Assembly (NCBI GenBank): GCA_019753175.1
Contig: JAIELK010000018.1
Span: forward strand, 1 to 64,000
DNA from: Hyphomonadaceae bacterium
GTDB taxonomy: Bacteria; Pseudomonadota; Alphaproteobacteria; Caulobacterales; Aquidulcibacteraceae
Direction of reading: 5' to 3'
Length of the DNA: 64,000 nt
Part shown: in pieces, positions 8,554 to 17,813 of the stretch
How the letters are laid out: each line of letters begins with the position of its first letter
Numbering within the stretch: position 1 is the first letter of the stretch
Notes under the pieces: generated by a model
What the model was told of the DNA's origin: nothing
The model's input: the letters and a program-made list of their open reading frames with translations, nothing else
The model's database searches: none
Made by a program: the position numbers and the translations under genes

Positions 8554-8816
8554 GCCGGGCGACGGCCTCCGCATAGGGATGTGAGCGCGCACAGCCCAGG
8601 TTGCGCCAGTAGTGGGGAGGCGCGCGAGGGTTGGCTTCCAGGCTGGCGCGCTCACTCATCATACGCACGAACGGCGTGCTCCCCTCATCGGTCGAACACG
8701 GAGCAACGCAGCCAAGCTGTTGAGAAGGATCTGCACCTGAATCGCATTGACGATGCCGAGGCGGCGCAGGGGCTGACGCGCAAGGCCCGCGCGGCCGATC
8801 AGCCAGGCGCATATCG

Positions 8817-9326
8817 ATGAGCTTCGGCGCTCAACTGCGTCTTGTTTTGGTGATGGCGCTCTGGGCGTCCTGCTTTCCGCTAATAGCCCTTGGGCTTGAG
8901 CTTGCGCCGCTCTTGGCGTTCGCGGCGCTCCGAGCCGCGATCGGCGGGATCGCGCTCATTGGCGTCGCGGTCCTACTGCGCTGTCCTATGCCAAAAGGTC
9001 AGGCCGCCTGGGGCATGATTGTTCTTCTAGCCTTGAGCGCGACGTCGCTCGGTTTTCTCGGCATGTTTCACGGCGCGGCATTCCTGTCGCCTGGTATCGC
9101 CACGCTCATCTTCAGCACGCAGCCGCTCGCGGCGGCTTTGCTTGGGCGCCTCTTTTTTGGGCGAACGATTGAGCCGGCAGGGCGATGGCCGGGGCCCGGG
9201 TCAGGGATCGCCGCCCGGAGGGCGAAGACGTGCACCACGATTTGCGGACGGAGCGGCTTCGTGCGTCAGCACAAGAGGCCGGCCGCCGGAGGTGGCGGAC
9301 TCTGCCAATGGGCGGCAGAGACTTGA
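8817..9326 (+). pseudogene. Truncated EamA/DMT-family transporter
   Basis: The first about 118 residues form four hydrophobic helices typical of the N-terminal EamA repeat of drug/metabolite transporters (VLVMALWASCFPLIALGLEL, GIATLIFSTQPLAAALLGRL). After about 9,170 the reading frame becomes Arg/Gly-rich with no helices and stops at 9,326. A normal EamA protein has about 290 residues and ten helices. The second EamA repeat is absent, so this is a deletion remnant. The 8,554-8,816 spacer before it has no recognisable gene. Confidence 0.65.
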
Positions 9327-9385
9327 GCCGTATCAAGGGCGCTTGTGTGCGCTCACTCTAGGCTAATGACTTGCAGGAGGCGCTT

Positions 9386-10240
9386 ATGCCGGGCCACGCA
9401 CTCATTTCGCCGTCCGACCTCTCTGAATTGATGCGCGCCGAGCCGGTCGTCTTGATCGACACGCGCGACCCGGCGCAGTTCGACGAAGGCCACATTGCCG
9501 GCGCCGTGAACCTGCGAGAGGTGTTCACATTCCTGTCGACCGCATCGTCTGGCGGCCTTGCTGGTCTGCGCGAGACATTCGCGCAAGCCTTCGGTGCTGC
9601 GGGCCTCTCGGGAGGCGAAACCGCCGTCGTCTATGAGCAGTCGATGGAGTCGGGATTCGGTCAGTCCTGCCGCGGTTATGTGCTTCTACGCTATCTCGGC
9701 TATCCGAAAATCAAGGTGTTGCATGGAGGTTTCGCCGCTTGGCGCGCCGCGGGCCTTCCGATCACGGCGGACGCGACCGCGCCCAAGCCGAAACAATTTC
9801 CAATGGGGCAGGATGGGCTATCGGTGCTCGCGGACATCGACGCGATGAAGGCTGCGGTCGCCGATCCAAAGATCGTGAAACTGGATGTGCGCGACGTGGA
9901 CGAATGGATCGGAGAGAGTTCGTCGCCATACGGGAAGGACTTCTGCCCGCGCAAGGGGAGACTACCTGGCGCGGTCTGGATCGAATGGTATCGGATGATG
10001 AAGCCGACGCCGACCGGACAGATGTTCAAGTCGCCGGACGAAATTCTCGCGGAATGCGCCACAGTCGGGATCAGAAAAGACACGCCGGTGGTGATCTATT
10101 GCTTCAAGGGCGCGCGCGCCTCAAACACCTTCCTCGCGCTGGAAGAGGCCGGGGTGAAGGATGTGCGGATCTATTTCGGCTCTTGGAATGAATGGTCGCG
10201 TGATCCGGCTCTGCCTATTGAGACGGGCAGGCCTTACTAA
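9386..10240 (+). CDS. Tandem-rhodanese sulfurtransferase
   Basis: A 284-residue protein with two rhodanese domains. The N-terminal one (about 5-130: VVLIDTRDPAQFDEGHIAGAVN) lacks an active-site Cys. The C-terminal one (about 145-284: KLDVRDVDEWIGE) carries Cys239 in YCFKGARAS. This asymmetric arrangement is normal for thiosulfate/3-mercaptopyruvate sulfurtransferases, which pass sulfane sulfur from a donor to a thiophilic acceptor. AGGAGG at 9375-9380, 5 nt from ATG 9386, fixes the start over the upstream TTG. It has no obvious operon partner; substrate unknown. Confidence 0.88.
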   Translation: MPGHALISPSDLSELMRAEPVVLIDTRDPAQFDEGHIAGAVNLREVFTFLSTASSGGLAGLRETFAQAFGAAGLSGGETAVVYEQSMESGFGQSCRGYVLLRYLGYPKIKVLHGGFAAWRAAGLPITADATAPKPKQFPMGQDGLSVLADIDAMKAAVADPKIVKLDVRDVDEWIGESSSPYGKDFCPRKGRLPGAVWIEWYRMMKPTPTGQMFKSPDEILAECATVGIRKDTPVVIYCFKGARASNTFLALEEAGVKDVRIYFGSWNEWSRDPALPIETGRPY

Positions 10241-10470
10241 GCGACTTCCGCATTCTGCTCCTGTTGTGGCGTCGCCACCCGCACGACGGCGGCGCGAGAT
10301 GCGGTAGTCCCCGAAGCAAAGACGAGCGGACCCGCACGACCTGCATCGGGTCCGGGTCGGTTGGCGTGACGTAGCTTTGCTCCGACAATTATCGCTTGCT
10401 GCCGCGAAGAGGTTTAGGGGCGCGTTTGGTCGGCTAGGACGGGATGTGTCGCCCGGGCAAGAGAGAACGC

Positions 10471-11607
10471 ATGAGAACCGCACAAGCTTGCCTCAGCGCT
10501 GAACTCGTCCGGATGTGCCAACGCCGCGCGACGGTGGGCATTCAGTATGCGGCGCGCTTTGGCGACGACAATCCGATCGAAGGCGTCGCCGGCAGCGCGG
10601 ACGTGGCGGACCGCGCGCCTGTCGGCCCGGGGTCTGTCTTCCTGTCGTGCTCCTGCACGAAGCTTCTAACCAGCATTCTGATCCTCCAATTTGTGGATGG
10701 CGGCGCCTTGCGTCTGGACGACTCGCACCGCCGCTTTGTCCCTGAAAGCCCCTATCCCGCCGAGATAACGATCGAGATGCTGCTCGCCCATAGCGCGGGG
10801 GTTCCCAACCCGATGCCGCTTCGTTGGATCCACACGCAAGCGCAGGATGCGCACTTCAGCGAAGCTGAGGCGCTGGCAGCCGCACTGCGTCGTCATCCTC
10901 GACTCTCCAGCGCCCCCGGCGCGCGCGTCGGCTACAGCAATTTGGGATATTGGCTCTTGGGGACGTGTCTGGAGCGGACGAGCGGGCGAGGGTTTGCGGC
11001 GTTGCTGCAGACGAACATTGTGGCGCGCCTGAAGCTCGATGCGGCGGCGCTGAGTTGCGCCTTCCCGAACGTCACGCGGGCGGTTCGCGGGCATTTTCCG
11101 CGCTGGGGCGTTGCAACAGCGCTCGCACGAACGGCGGCGTCGCCCGAGATCTGGGACGGCGGAGACCGAGATTGGTTGCGCCTTGCCCCGCTTACGATGA
11201 ACGGCGCCGCGTTCGGCGGCGCATTCGCCACCGCATCGGGATATCTTGCCGTCCTGCGAGACCTGCTGGAGCCAAACCCTGCGCTTCTCTCCACCGCGAT
11301 CCGTCGGAAACTCTTTGAACCCTATCGCGACAAACGCGGACGCTTGTGGCCGGTAACGCTTGGTTTTCGCATCGGCGAACAAGACGGAGAGCGCTATTTC
11401 AGCAAGCCCGGCGGCGGCCCGGGCTTCAGCGGCGATGTCCGTCTCTTTCCGGGCAAGCGGCTGGCGACCGCTTGGCTGCGTAATGTCTATGCGTTCAGCG
11501 AGGCTGCCATCTGGGCTGTATCGCGCCGGCTGGACGCAGCGATCCTTCGCAGCGCGGACCTCAGCCGAAAGCCGGGCACAGCCAAAGACCGTAAACGGCG
11601 ACCGTGA
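10471..11607 (+). CDS. Beta-lactamase-fold serine hydrolase (class C-like)
   Basis: A 378-residue member of the beta-lactamase/penicillin-binding-protein-like family (PF00144). The nucleophile Ser61 and general base Lys64 form SCTK, Tyr155-Ser-Asn157 gives the YxN motif, and KPGGGPGFSG stands where the third motif (HxG/KTG) is expected. No signal peptide is evident, so it may be cytoplasmic. Such proteins are usually esterases or peptidases rather than antibiotic resistance enzymes. GAGAG precedes ATG 10471. The upstream gap contains a 7-bp inverted repeat GGACCCG/CGGGTCC (10328-10334/10347-10353). A membrane protein follows 57 bp downstream. Confidence 0.85.
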   Translation: MRTAQACLSAELVRMCQRRATVGIQYAARFGDDNPIEGVAGSADVADRAPVGPGSVFLSCSCTKLLTSILILQFVDGGALRLDDSHRRFVPESPYPAEITIEMLLAHSAGVPNPMPLRWIHTQAQDAHFSEAEALAAALRRHPRLSSAPGARVGYSNLGYWLLGTCLERTSGRGFAALLQTNIVARLKLDAAALSCAFPNVTRAVRGHFPRWGVATALARTAASPEIWDGGDRDWLRLAPLTMNGAAFGGAFATASGYLAVLRDLLEPNPALLSTAIRRKLFEPYRDKRGRLWPVTLGFRIGEQDGERYFSKPGGGPGFSGDVRLFPGKRLATAWLRNVYAFSEAAIWAVSRRLDAAILRSADLSRKPGTAKDRKRRP

Positions 11608-11664
11608 GCCGAATTTGCCGGCGCGGCGCAAGCGGTTAGACTGGAGCGCCCGGCCAATCGACAA

Positions 11665-12339
11665 ATGCCGCTTGGCCGGTGGTGGAGCCAGGACGTGCGA
11701 AGGGCCAACTACGCGGAGGGCGTCGTCGCCGCCGTAGCAATCTTTGCAATTTGCGCTGCCTGGCTTGCCGCGCCGCACTTGCCCCAGTGGTTCGCCCGCT
11801 TTTTCGGGTCTGCTCCGCCAGCGCTGTGTATCGCCGGATTGGGCGTCGCGGCTTTGGTGTTGACCCCGTTGCTGAAGCGGCGCGGTTGGTGGGGCGCATT
11901 CCGACTTGAGATGTTGCTTGTCGTCCCGTTGCTTGTGGCCGGCTTCGCCTTGGCGATCACCGTCGCGGACCGGCTCGCGGGCTTTCCGCCTGACCTGAAC
12001 GCGCCGCTGCCCTGGTCGCTGCTCTACTATCCTGCAATGGGTTTTGCGGCGCAGGTCGGACTGCACCTCGTTCCTCTTGCCGCAATCGTTCTTTGGGCGC
12101 CGCGTTTCGCGCAAGCGCGGCCGTGGATGACCATGGCGGCTGCGTCTGCGCCGGAAGCCATGCTGCAGGTGATGAGCAGCGAAAGCACCGTGGCGGCTTT
12201 CGTCGCCGCACACCTTGTCTTGTTCGGCGTGACCGAACTGCTTCTCCTCCGCAGGTACGGCTTCATCGCGATGTATGCGTTTCGATTGGGATACTACCTC
12301 TATTGGCACATTCTGTGGGCTGCCTGGCGCGCAGGCTGA
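11665..12339 (+). CDS. Hypothetical multi-pass membrane protein
   Basis: A 224-residue protein with about six hydrophobic helices. The polar loop FPPDLNAPLPWSLLYYPAMGF and the following helices with APEAML and AAHLVLFGVTELLLLRRYG vaguely recall intramembrane CPBP-type proteins, but the diagnostic EExxxR motif is not seen. It follows the serine hydrolase on the same strand and may be co-transcribed. I do not recognise the family, and no function is proposed. Confidence 0.6.
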   Translation: MPLGRWWSQDVRRANYAEGVVAAVAIFAICAAWLAAPHLPQWFARFFGSAPPALCIAGLGVAALVLTPLLKRRGWWGAFRLEMLLVVPLLVAGFALAITVADRLAGFPPDLNAPLPWSLLYYPAMGFAAQVGLHLVPLAAIVLWAPRFAQARPWMTMAAASAPEAMLQVMSSESTVAAFVAAHLVLFGVTELLLLRRYGFIAMYAFRLGYYLYWHILWAAWRAG

Positions 12340-12491
12340 CGGCAGCTTCTCTGCGATCTCGCACCTGGCGGGCCGGGAAGGCGGACAAGAGCGTCAAGCG
12401 CGATCACGGGGGCCGGGTGGGACGCCTGCTGGAGCAACTTGCTGGCCAATCTCGATCTCCAATCCACTGCCACTGAGAGCACAAAGCTTCC

Positions 12492-12530
12492 TTAACCAAA
12501 ACAATCGAGGCACGATACACGCTTACGTGT
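12492..12530 (+). promoter_or_regulatory. Candidate promoter/operator of the nuclease-translocase cassette
   Basis: About 60 bp before the NurA-type gene, TTAACC (12492-12497) and GATACA (12514-12519) are spaced by 16 bp, a modest sigma70-like pair. A perfect inverted repeat ACACG-ctta-CGTGT (12517-12530) overlaps the -10 element, the position expected for a repressor site. The local sequence is AT-richer than its surroundings. This is an eye-read candidate only. Confidence 0.3.
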
Positions 12531-12589
12531 GAGTCGGCTTAGGTGCGGCCAACCTGCGCTTGCGCGGCCACGATGGCAGGGACGGAGTA

Positions 12590-13732
12590 ATGCTTGATCC
12601 CAGAAGTCAGTCCGACCTCAAGGAAGCCATTGCCGAGTGCATCGGCACGGATCACGGCGTGCTTGAGGCGTTGCGGGCTGAGATCGGGCAACTGAAGCCC
12701 GGCGTCCGCAAAATCCAACCACGATCGACAACGTCGATCTCGCTCGTCGGCACCGATGGCGGAAACAATCAGCTTCAGTTCGATCCGTTCTTGATCCAAC
12801 TCATCCGGGTCGTGGACTCTAGCGCGAATGAATACTGCCTAGAGGCCGTTTCGCCGACCACGCCTGTTAGCAAGCTAGTCCGTCGCCACCTCGATGAGAA
12901 TCAGCTGCCCAAAACCGCCCTTGGCGAGATGATGGCTTACCTGGGGGTTTCGTCGCTCGTCCAACTCTCGCACATGATCCGGTCGAACGAGGGTGGTCGG
13001 CCCGTCTCGCCGAGCTGGGTTCAAGTTTATCGCGAGCTTGTAGAGTGGGCGACGCTCTTCTCGTTGCTCAACAAGGATTTCGGTACTGATACGCTGATTG
13101 TCTGCGATGGACTGCTGAGGAGCAAGGTTTTCGCGAAAGACCTTTTCGCTCGCCTTCGGCAAGGGATACGCGAGCGAATTGAAGCTCAATGGAACAAGAG
13201 TCGGCGTCGCATCTATTTGGCCGGAGTCGCGAAGCACTCAAAAGTGCTGACTCGATATCGGCTCGCCATGTCACTCGAAGGCGTGATGCAAGTCGATTAC
13301 CCCGCGTATGCCGAAGTTCCCCGCGAGATCGAAGAAAAGGCCTACGTCTGGTCGGAATTTGCGCGAGGCGACGAAGAGGCCGAAGGCGGCGGCGAGATCA
13401 ACAAGTTTGTTGGCGGCAAGATGTTCTTGGTCAAGTTCGGATCGTCACCGCGTGATCCGATATGGCCGGTTGATATATTCGAAGCACAGATTGCAGACGC
13501 CCAGGTCGTCATTGGTTCGATGCTCGCGGATGCGATCAATGGCTTTCCGGTGCCTCACTATCCTCGGTGCCTTCAAAAGGCGCACGAGAATGCGGCTCTT
13601 GTCGATTTCGACTACGATATTCTTCAGGACTTCATTTACGAGGGTGTGCGCGGGAGCCTTGGAAACCAAGGGCCTGCGCTAGATGCGTTCCAGCTTCAGG
13701 ATGCTGACCCTGCACAAAAGCGCTACGGCTGA
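12590..13732 (+). CDS. NurA-domain nuclease
   Basis: A 380-residue protein with the NurA nuclease signature: an acidic motif VGTDGGNNQLQFDPF near residue 52, a second DTLIVCDGLLRSKVF block, GVAKHSKVL, and a C-terminal PHYPRCLQKAHENAAL. NurA enzymes are Mn-dependent 5'-3' exonucleases/endonucleases that work with the hexameric HerA translocase, whose gene follows 11 bp downstream. The start at 12590 (MLDPRSQSDL) was preferred over an upstream TTG. By eye the gene is less GC-rich than its neighbours, consistent with transfer. HerA-NurA pairs are standard in archaea for end resection; here, with a methyltransferase beside an integrase, a role in defence is inferred. Confidence 0.8.
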   Translation: MLDPRSQSDLKEAIAECIGTDHGVLEALRAEIGQLKPGVRKIQPRSTTSISLVGTDGGNNQLQFDPFLIQLIRVVDSSANEYCLEAVSPTTPVSKLVRRHLDENQLPKTALGEMMAYLGVSSLVQLSHMIRSNEGGRPVSPSWVQVYRELVEWATLFSLLNKDFGTDTLIVCDGLLRSKVFAKDLFARLRQGIRERIEAQWNKSRRRIYLAGVAKHSKVLTRYRLAMSLEGVMQVDYPAYAEVPREIEEKAYVWSEFARGDEEAEGGGEINKFVGGKMFLVKFGSSPRDPIWPVDIFEAQIADAQVVIGSMLADAINGFPVPHYPRCLQKAHENAALVDFDYDILQDFIYEGVRGSLGNQGPALDAFQLQDADPAQKRYG

Positions 13733-13743
13733 GGAGCGTTAGC

Positions 13744-15838
13744 ATGGCCGCGTTCGAACTTTTTCCCAAAGACAAAGTCGTCGGCATTTTTCGGGGCTTC
13801 CAGCAAGGCGGCCTCGAATTTCATGCCGATCTAGTCATGCCCTATCGGAATGATTTTCAGAACATCCCGATGCACGGACAGTTTGTGCTGGTTCAGTTGG
13901 AAACTCCTGATGAAGCGGTGATGGGCCGCATCGCCTCCTTCTCTTCTGAAGGCAAACTCTCGTTTGGGTCAGGTGAAGAATTCAACATCCGGGCCGTTCG
14001 AGAAGAACGCCCCATCCCTGAAGACCTACGCGAGCAATACCTAAAGTATCGGATCAACATTCGAGTGCTCGGCGTAATCCGACGCAATGGCAACGGTCTT
14101 ACTTTTGTGCCCTCTCATCGGCGCCTGCCACACGTTGGCAGCAAGGTTGCGTTTCCATCAAACGAAGTGTTGCGAGAAATTGCGGGCCATAACATCGATG
14201 GAGCAGCCATCGGCCATTTGGCGTTTGGCGAATATATCTACTACGGAGGCACCGATGGGCGCGACGCCGCCGACTGGATGCAAATTGTTGCGCCCGAAGT
14301 TCAAGTTCGCTTCCCGGTCCAATCGCTGGTCTCGCGTAGGAGCTTCATCTTTGCGCGTGCAGGCTTCGGCAAGTCGAATCTGAACAAGCTGCTTTTCGCA
14401 GAGTTGTATCGCGAAACGCCGACCGTCCCCAAACGCAACGGTAGGAATGCGCCTGTCGGCACCGTCGTGTTCGATCCCGATGGCGAGTATTTCTGGCCCG
14501 ATGATAAAGGGCGTCCTGGCCTATGCGACGTGCCCTCCCTCGAAGACAAGCTCGTTGTTTTCACAGAGCGCAGACACAGCAGTGCGTTCTACCAATCCTT
14601 TGTTGCAGGTGGCATCAAGCTGGACATTCGGCGCCTGAGGCCATCGGATGTGATCGCGATTGCGCTCAGTCCCGAACGGCAAGAGCAGCAGAATGTCCGC
14701 AAACTGCGTGGCTTGCCTCAACCCCGTTGGGAGCAGTTAGTCAATCTCATCGACGAGCACGGCAACACCGCTTCGATGGATGAGCTTTGTCAAATTCTCG
14801 ATCTTGACCGGGATCGGCAGGAAGCTGAAGCGCTCGCCGCTCGCAGCAACATGACAACGATTGTCCGAATGCTGCATGACAAGAGCAGTCAGCTCATGGA
14901 CATGCATGATTCATGCGCTTTCTCAGGGAAAACTGTGTGTGATCGATGTCTCGCAGATGCGCGGTGGCCAATCGCTCATCTTGTCTGGGCTGATCCTGCG
15001 GCGCATCTTTGATCGGAACCAAGAGGAATTCACTGCCGCTGATCCGAAGACCATCCCGACTATCGCGGTGGTGGAAGAAGCTCAGTCAGTGCTCAATGAG
15101 AACGCGCAAGCCGCAGAGCCGTATATCGCTTGGGTGAAGGAAGGGCGGAAGTACGACCTCGGAGCGCTACTCATTACGCAGCAGCCCGGCAGCATCCCCG
15201 TCGAAATTTTGAGCCAAGGCGACAACTGGTTCATCTTCCATTTGTTGTCGGCTGCGGACTTGGGCTCCCTGAAAAGGGCAAACGCGCATTTTAGCGACGA
15301 CTTGTTGAGTTCGCTGCTGAACGAGCCAATCCCCGGTCAGGGTGTGTTTTGGAGTTCTGTCGGCGGCAAGCCGTATCCTGTGAGCTTGCGAGCGGAGTCT
15401 TTCGAGCGGCAGTTCAGTTTGAGGGACCGAGACAACAATGGTTCGGCGGCCAATACTTTCGCGAGAGTGCTACGCTCTGAAATCGTCGAACCAATTCAGT
15501 CCGATCCAAACGCGACCACCGCCGCCGCTCCCGGCGTCTTCCCCGATCAAGGAGGGGATCAGCACCTTGATGTTAAGGCGAGCATGGAGGCGCGGGCAAT
15601 CGCCGGGCTGCGCTCGAATGAAGACATCATGTGTAAGTTGCAGGGCACTGACGGCATAGCGTGGTTCGGCGTTCAGAAGGCGCTCATGGACGCCCTCCCT
15701 GATCACATCGATGACCGTCAGCAGTTGGCGTACAACTTGGTTCCGCGTGCGCTTGACGCGATATTCGGCCCGCAAAAATGGGAGACGTACAAGAACCCCA
15801 CGACTAACAGGACGTGGGTGCGGCGCAAGGGTGGTTGA
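13744..15838 (+). pseudogene. HerA-type DNA translocase ATPase, frameshifted
   Basis: Two overlapping frames (13,744-15,012 and 14,861-15,838) encode one HerA/FtsK-superfamily ATPase. The N-terminal HAS-barrel-like region is followed by Walker A at A206-S211 (ARAGFGKSN), and FDPDGEYFWPDDKG. The second frame supplies CVIDVSQMRG, Walker B (VVEEAQ) and LLITQQPGS. The break is a tandem duplication of CATG at 14,901-14,908. Removing one copy joins the frames seamlessly into a protein of about 696 residues with normal motif order. HerA hexamers pump DNA and drive NurA. As read the gene is disrupted; a recent mutation or a sequencing error both fit, since no other lesion exists. Confidence 0.8.
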
Positions 15839-15840
15839 GA

Positions 15841-16938
15841 GTGCCGCGATTTGACAAAGATGAGATCGCGCTAAACGCCATCTGCCCTTACTTCACAATG
15901 TTCCCTCTGGAATTCCCGCTCGGAATTCTAGCGAGGCATGCGACGCAAGGCGAAACCGTGCTTGACCCGTTTTGCGGTCGGGGGACCACAAACTTCGCTG
16001 CGCGATTGTTGGGTCTCTATTCGATGGGAGTGGATTCTAGTCCGGTTGCGTCGTCAATCACTGCTTCGAAGCTAGCTAGCGTCAGTGCCGATGAGATCGT
16101 GAAAGAAGCGGCAAAAATACTCCAACGCAAGCGCCACAGCGAACTTCCCACCGGCGAATTTTGGCGGTTGGCATATCACAAGAACGTTCTGCTCGATCTC
16201 TGCAAACTCAGGGAAGCATTTCTTGAAGACTGTTCTTCCCCTGCGCGGCGGGCTCTGAGAGGCCTCGTGATGGGAGCGCTTCACGGCCCCCAACAAAAGT
16301 CCTTTGACAGCTACCTGTCCAATCAATGCCCGCGCACCTACGCGCCGAAGCCGGCCTATGCAACGCGCTTCTGGAAAGAGCGCGGGCTCAAGCCTCGCGA
16401 TGTCGATGTTGCAGATGTCATTGGGCGACGTGCAAAGCGTTTCTTCGAACGTGACATTGGCGGTCGCGGCGTTGCGAGATTGGGCGACAGCCGCACGGCG
16501 CGCGCGCTTCGGCGCAATGGAAGAGGTTTTGACTGGGTTGTAACCTCGCCTCCTTATTATGGGATGCGGACCTATATTCCCGATCAATGGCTGCGGAACT
16601 GGTTTGTTGGTGGCACAGAGAGCGTTGACTATTCGAGCGCAAAGCAGCTTGCGCACGGCAGCCCCACCGACTTCGCCGCTGATATGGGGCTAGTTTGGGC
16701 GAACTGCCGCGCCGTGTGTGAGGATGACTCGAAGATGGTTATACGCTTCGGCGGCATCGCAGACCGAAATCACGACCCGAAGGAGATTGTCCGCATGTCG
16801 CTTGAGGGTTCTGGATGGGAAATCCAAACGATCAAGGCAGCGGGGAAAGCTTCGGATGGGAAGCGGCAGGCCGACACGTTTTTGACGACCAAATCCAAAC
16901 CGATTGAAGAATGCGTTGTTTGGGCGCGCGCTGCATGA
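15841..16938 (+). CDS. DNA methyltransferase (N6-adenine or N4-cytosine type)
   Basis: A 365-residue SAM-dependent DNA methyltransferase. Motif I is DPFCGRGTT (from D42), and the catalytic motif IV is SPPY at residues 236-239. Thus motif I precedes motif IV with about 190 residues between, where a target-recognition region could lie. The SPPY form fits N4-cytosine or N6-adenine modification. The GTG at 15841, two bases after the HerA stop and preceded by AAGGGTGG, was chosen over an ATG at 15814. Close coupling to nurA and herA suggests it marks self DNA against the nuclease-translocase, an inference. The 3' end overlaps the convergent Sel1 gene. Confidence 0.85.
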   Translation: MPRFDKDEIALNAICPYFTMFPLEFPLGILARHATQGETVLDPFCGRGTTNFAARLLGLYSMGVDSSPVASSITASKLASVSADEIVKEAAKILQRKRHSELPTGEFWRLAYHKNVLLDLCKLREAFLEDCSSPARRALRGLVMGALHGPQQKSFDSYLSNQCPRTYAPKPAYATRFWKERGLKPRDVDVADVIGRRAKRFFERDIGGRGVARLGDSRTARALRRNGRGFDWVVTSPPYYGMRTYIPDQWLRNWFVGGTESVDYSSAKQLAHGSPTDFAADMGLVWANCRAVCEDDSKMVIRFGGIADRNHDPKEIVRMSLEGSGWEIQTIKAAGKASDGKRQADTFLTTKSKPIEECVVWARAA

Positions 16939-17707
16939 AGCGGCGGAATGTGGACACACTAGCCGGAAAGTCGATGTGCCCGAAGTCGCGCATGTAGTCG
17001 TTTAGGGTTTCAAGGACGCTGCGGCGATACTGTACCTTCGGATTGGGCTTTCCGTCACGGTAAACGTGCGCGTGATAGCTCTTGATGCTATTGTGAAGTT
17101 TGGGAAGCTTCTGGCGGACGGGGCGAGAGCCAACACCCTTGAAAAAGAGCCGGGCGCGCGCTGTCATGATTTCGACCGAGGGGCAATCGCGCGCTTCTTC
17201 ATACCAATCAAGGGCGCGAAATGCGTCGATCTCGCATCCAGCACCGCGCTCATAACACTGACCCAAATAGTACATGGCGATAGGATCCCCGCCGCGCGCG
17301 CCGCGCTCCGCCCACTCGAAGGCGAGGTCGCCATCTTGCGGGTAGCCTGCAGCGCCTTTCAGATACAGGCGCGCCAAAGTGGCGAAGGATCGTACATGAT
17401 GTTCTTCGAACAGGATCGCGAGTCCATGCTGTGCTACGCGCATCCAATGCGGCTCGGCCTCCTCGGCCATCTGATCGATTAGGAACCAGGCGTAGTCCTG
17501 ATCTTTCTGGTGTGTGAGCACCCTTTGCGCCAAGTCGGCCCCGGCGTCCCGCACGCGCGCCAGGTAGGCCTCAATCTCCTGTTGGGCAGCGCTCGCCCGC
17601 GCCTCGATTTCGCGCCGTACTTCTTGTTCAAAGGGGAGGCCGCGCGAGGCGTCCGCAAGTGAAGAAAGCGCGGCGTCGTCCAGTTGCTGAAACGGTGAGT
17701 TGGTCAT
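16832..17707 (-). CDS. Sel1/TPR-repeat protein, possibly truncated
   Basis: A 291-residue frame. ATG at 17707 has GGAGG a few bases upstream. Residues 1-70 are acidic and helical; residues 100-180 contain two Sel1-like repeats (LARLYLKGAAGYPQDGDLAFEWAERGA, YYLGQCYERGAGCEIDAFRALDWYEEA). The last about 35 codons lie antisense to the methyltransferase 3' end and look like shadow sequence, so the native C-terminus may have been lost. Sel1 repeats mediate protein-protein contacts. It lies between the methyltransferase and the integrase in the island, but transcription opposes the cassette. Its function is unknown. Confidence 0.65.
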   Translation of the reverse strand: MTNSPFQQLDDAALSSLADASRGLPFEQEVRREIEARASAAQQEIEAYLARVRDAGADLAQRVLTHQKDQDYAWFLIDQMAEEAEPHWMRVAQHGLAILFEEHHVRSFATLARLYLKGAAGYPQDGDLAFEWAERGARGGDPIAMYYLGQCYERGAGCEIDAFRALDWYEEARDCPSVEIMTARARLFFKGVGSRPVRQKLPKLHNSIKSYHAHVYRDGKPNPKVQYRRSVLETLNDYMRDFGHIDFPASVSTFRRFMQRAPKQRILQSVWIWSSKTCRPAASHPKLSPLP

Positions 17708-17813
17708 CGGAACCTCCGACAACCGGCATGGAGGCACTCGCTGCGGCCTGCAATCGTGGGGAGGACGCGTGCCAATAAGTGATAATGTCCGCCGACAGAA
17801 AGCGATGCTGCAA

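Noticed and set aside
10666-12309. 547-codon open frame on the minus strand
   Set aside because: It lies antisense to the serine hydrolase and membrane protein genes, is Arg/Gln/His-rich without motifs, and is a product of high GC.
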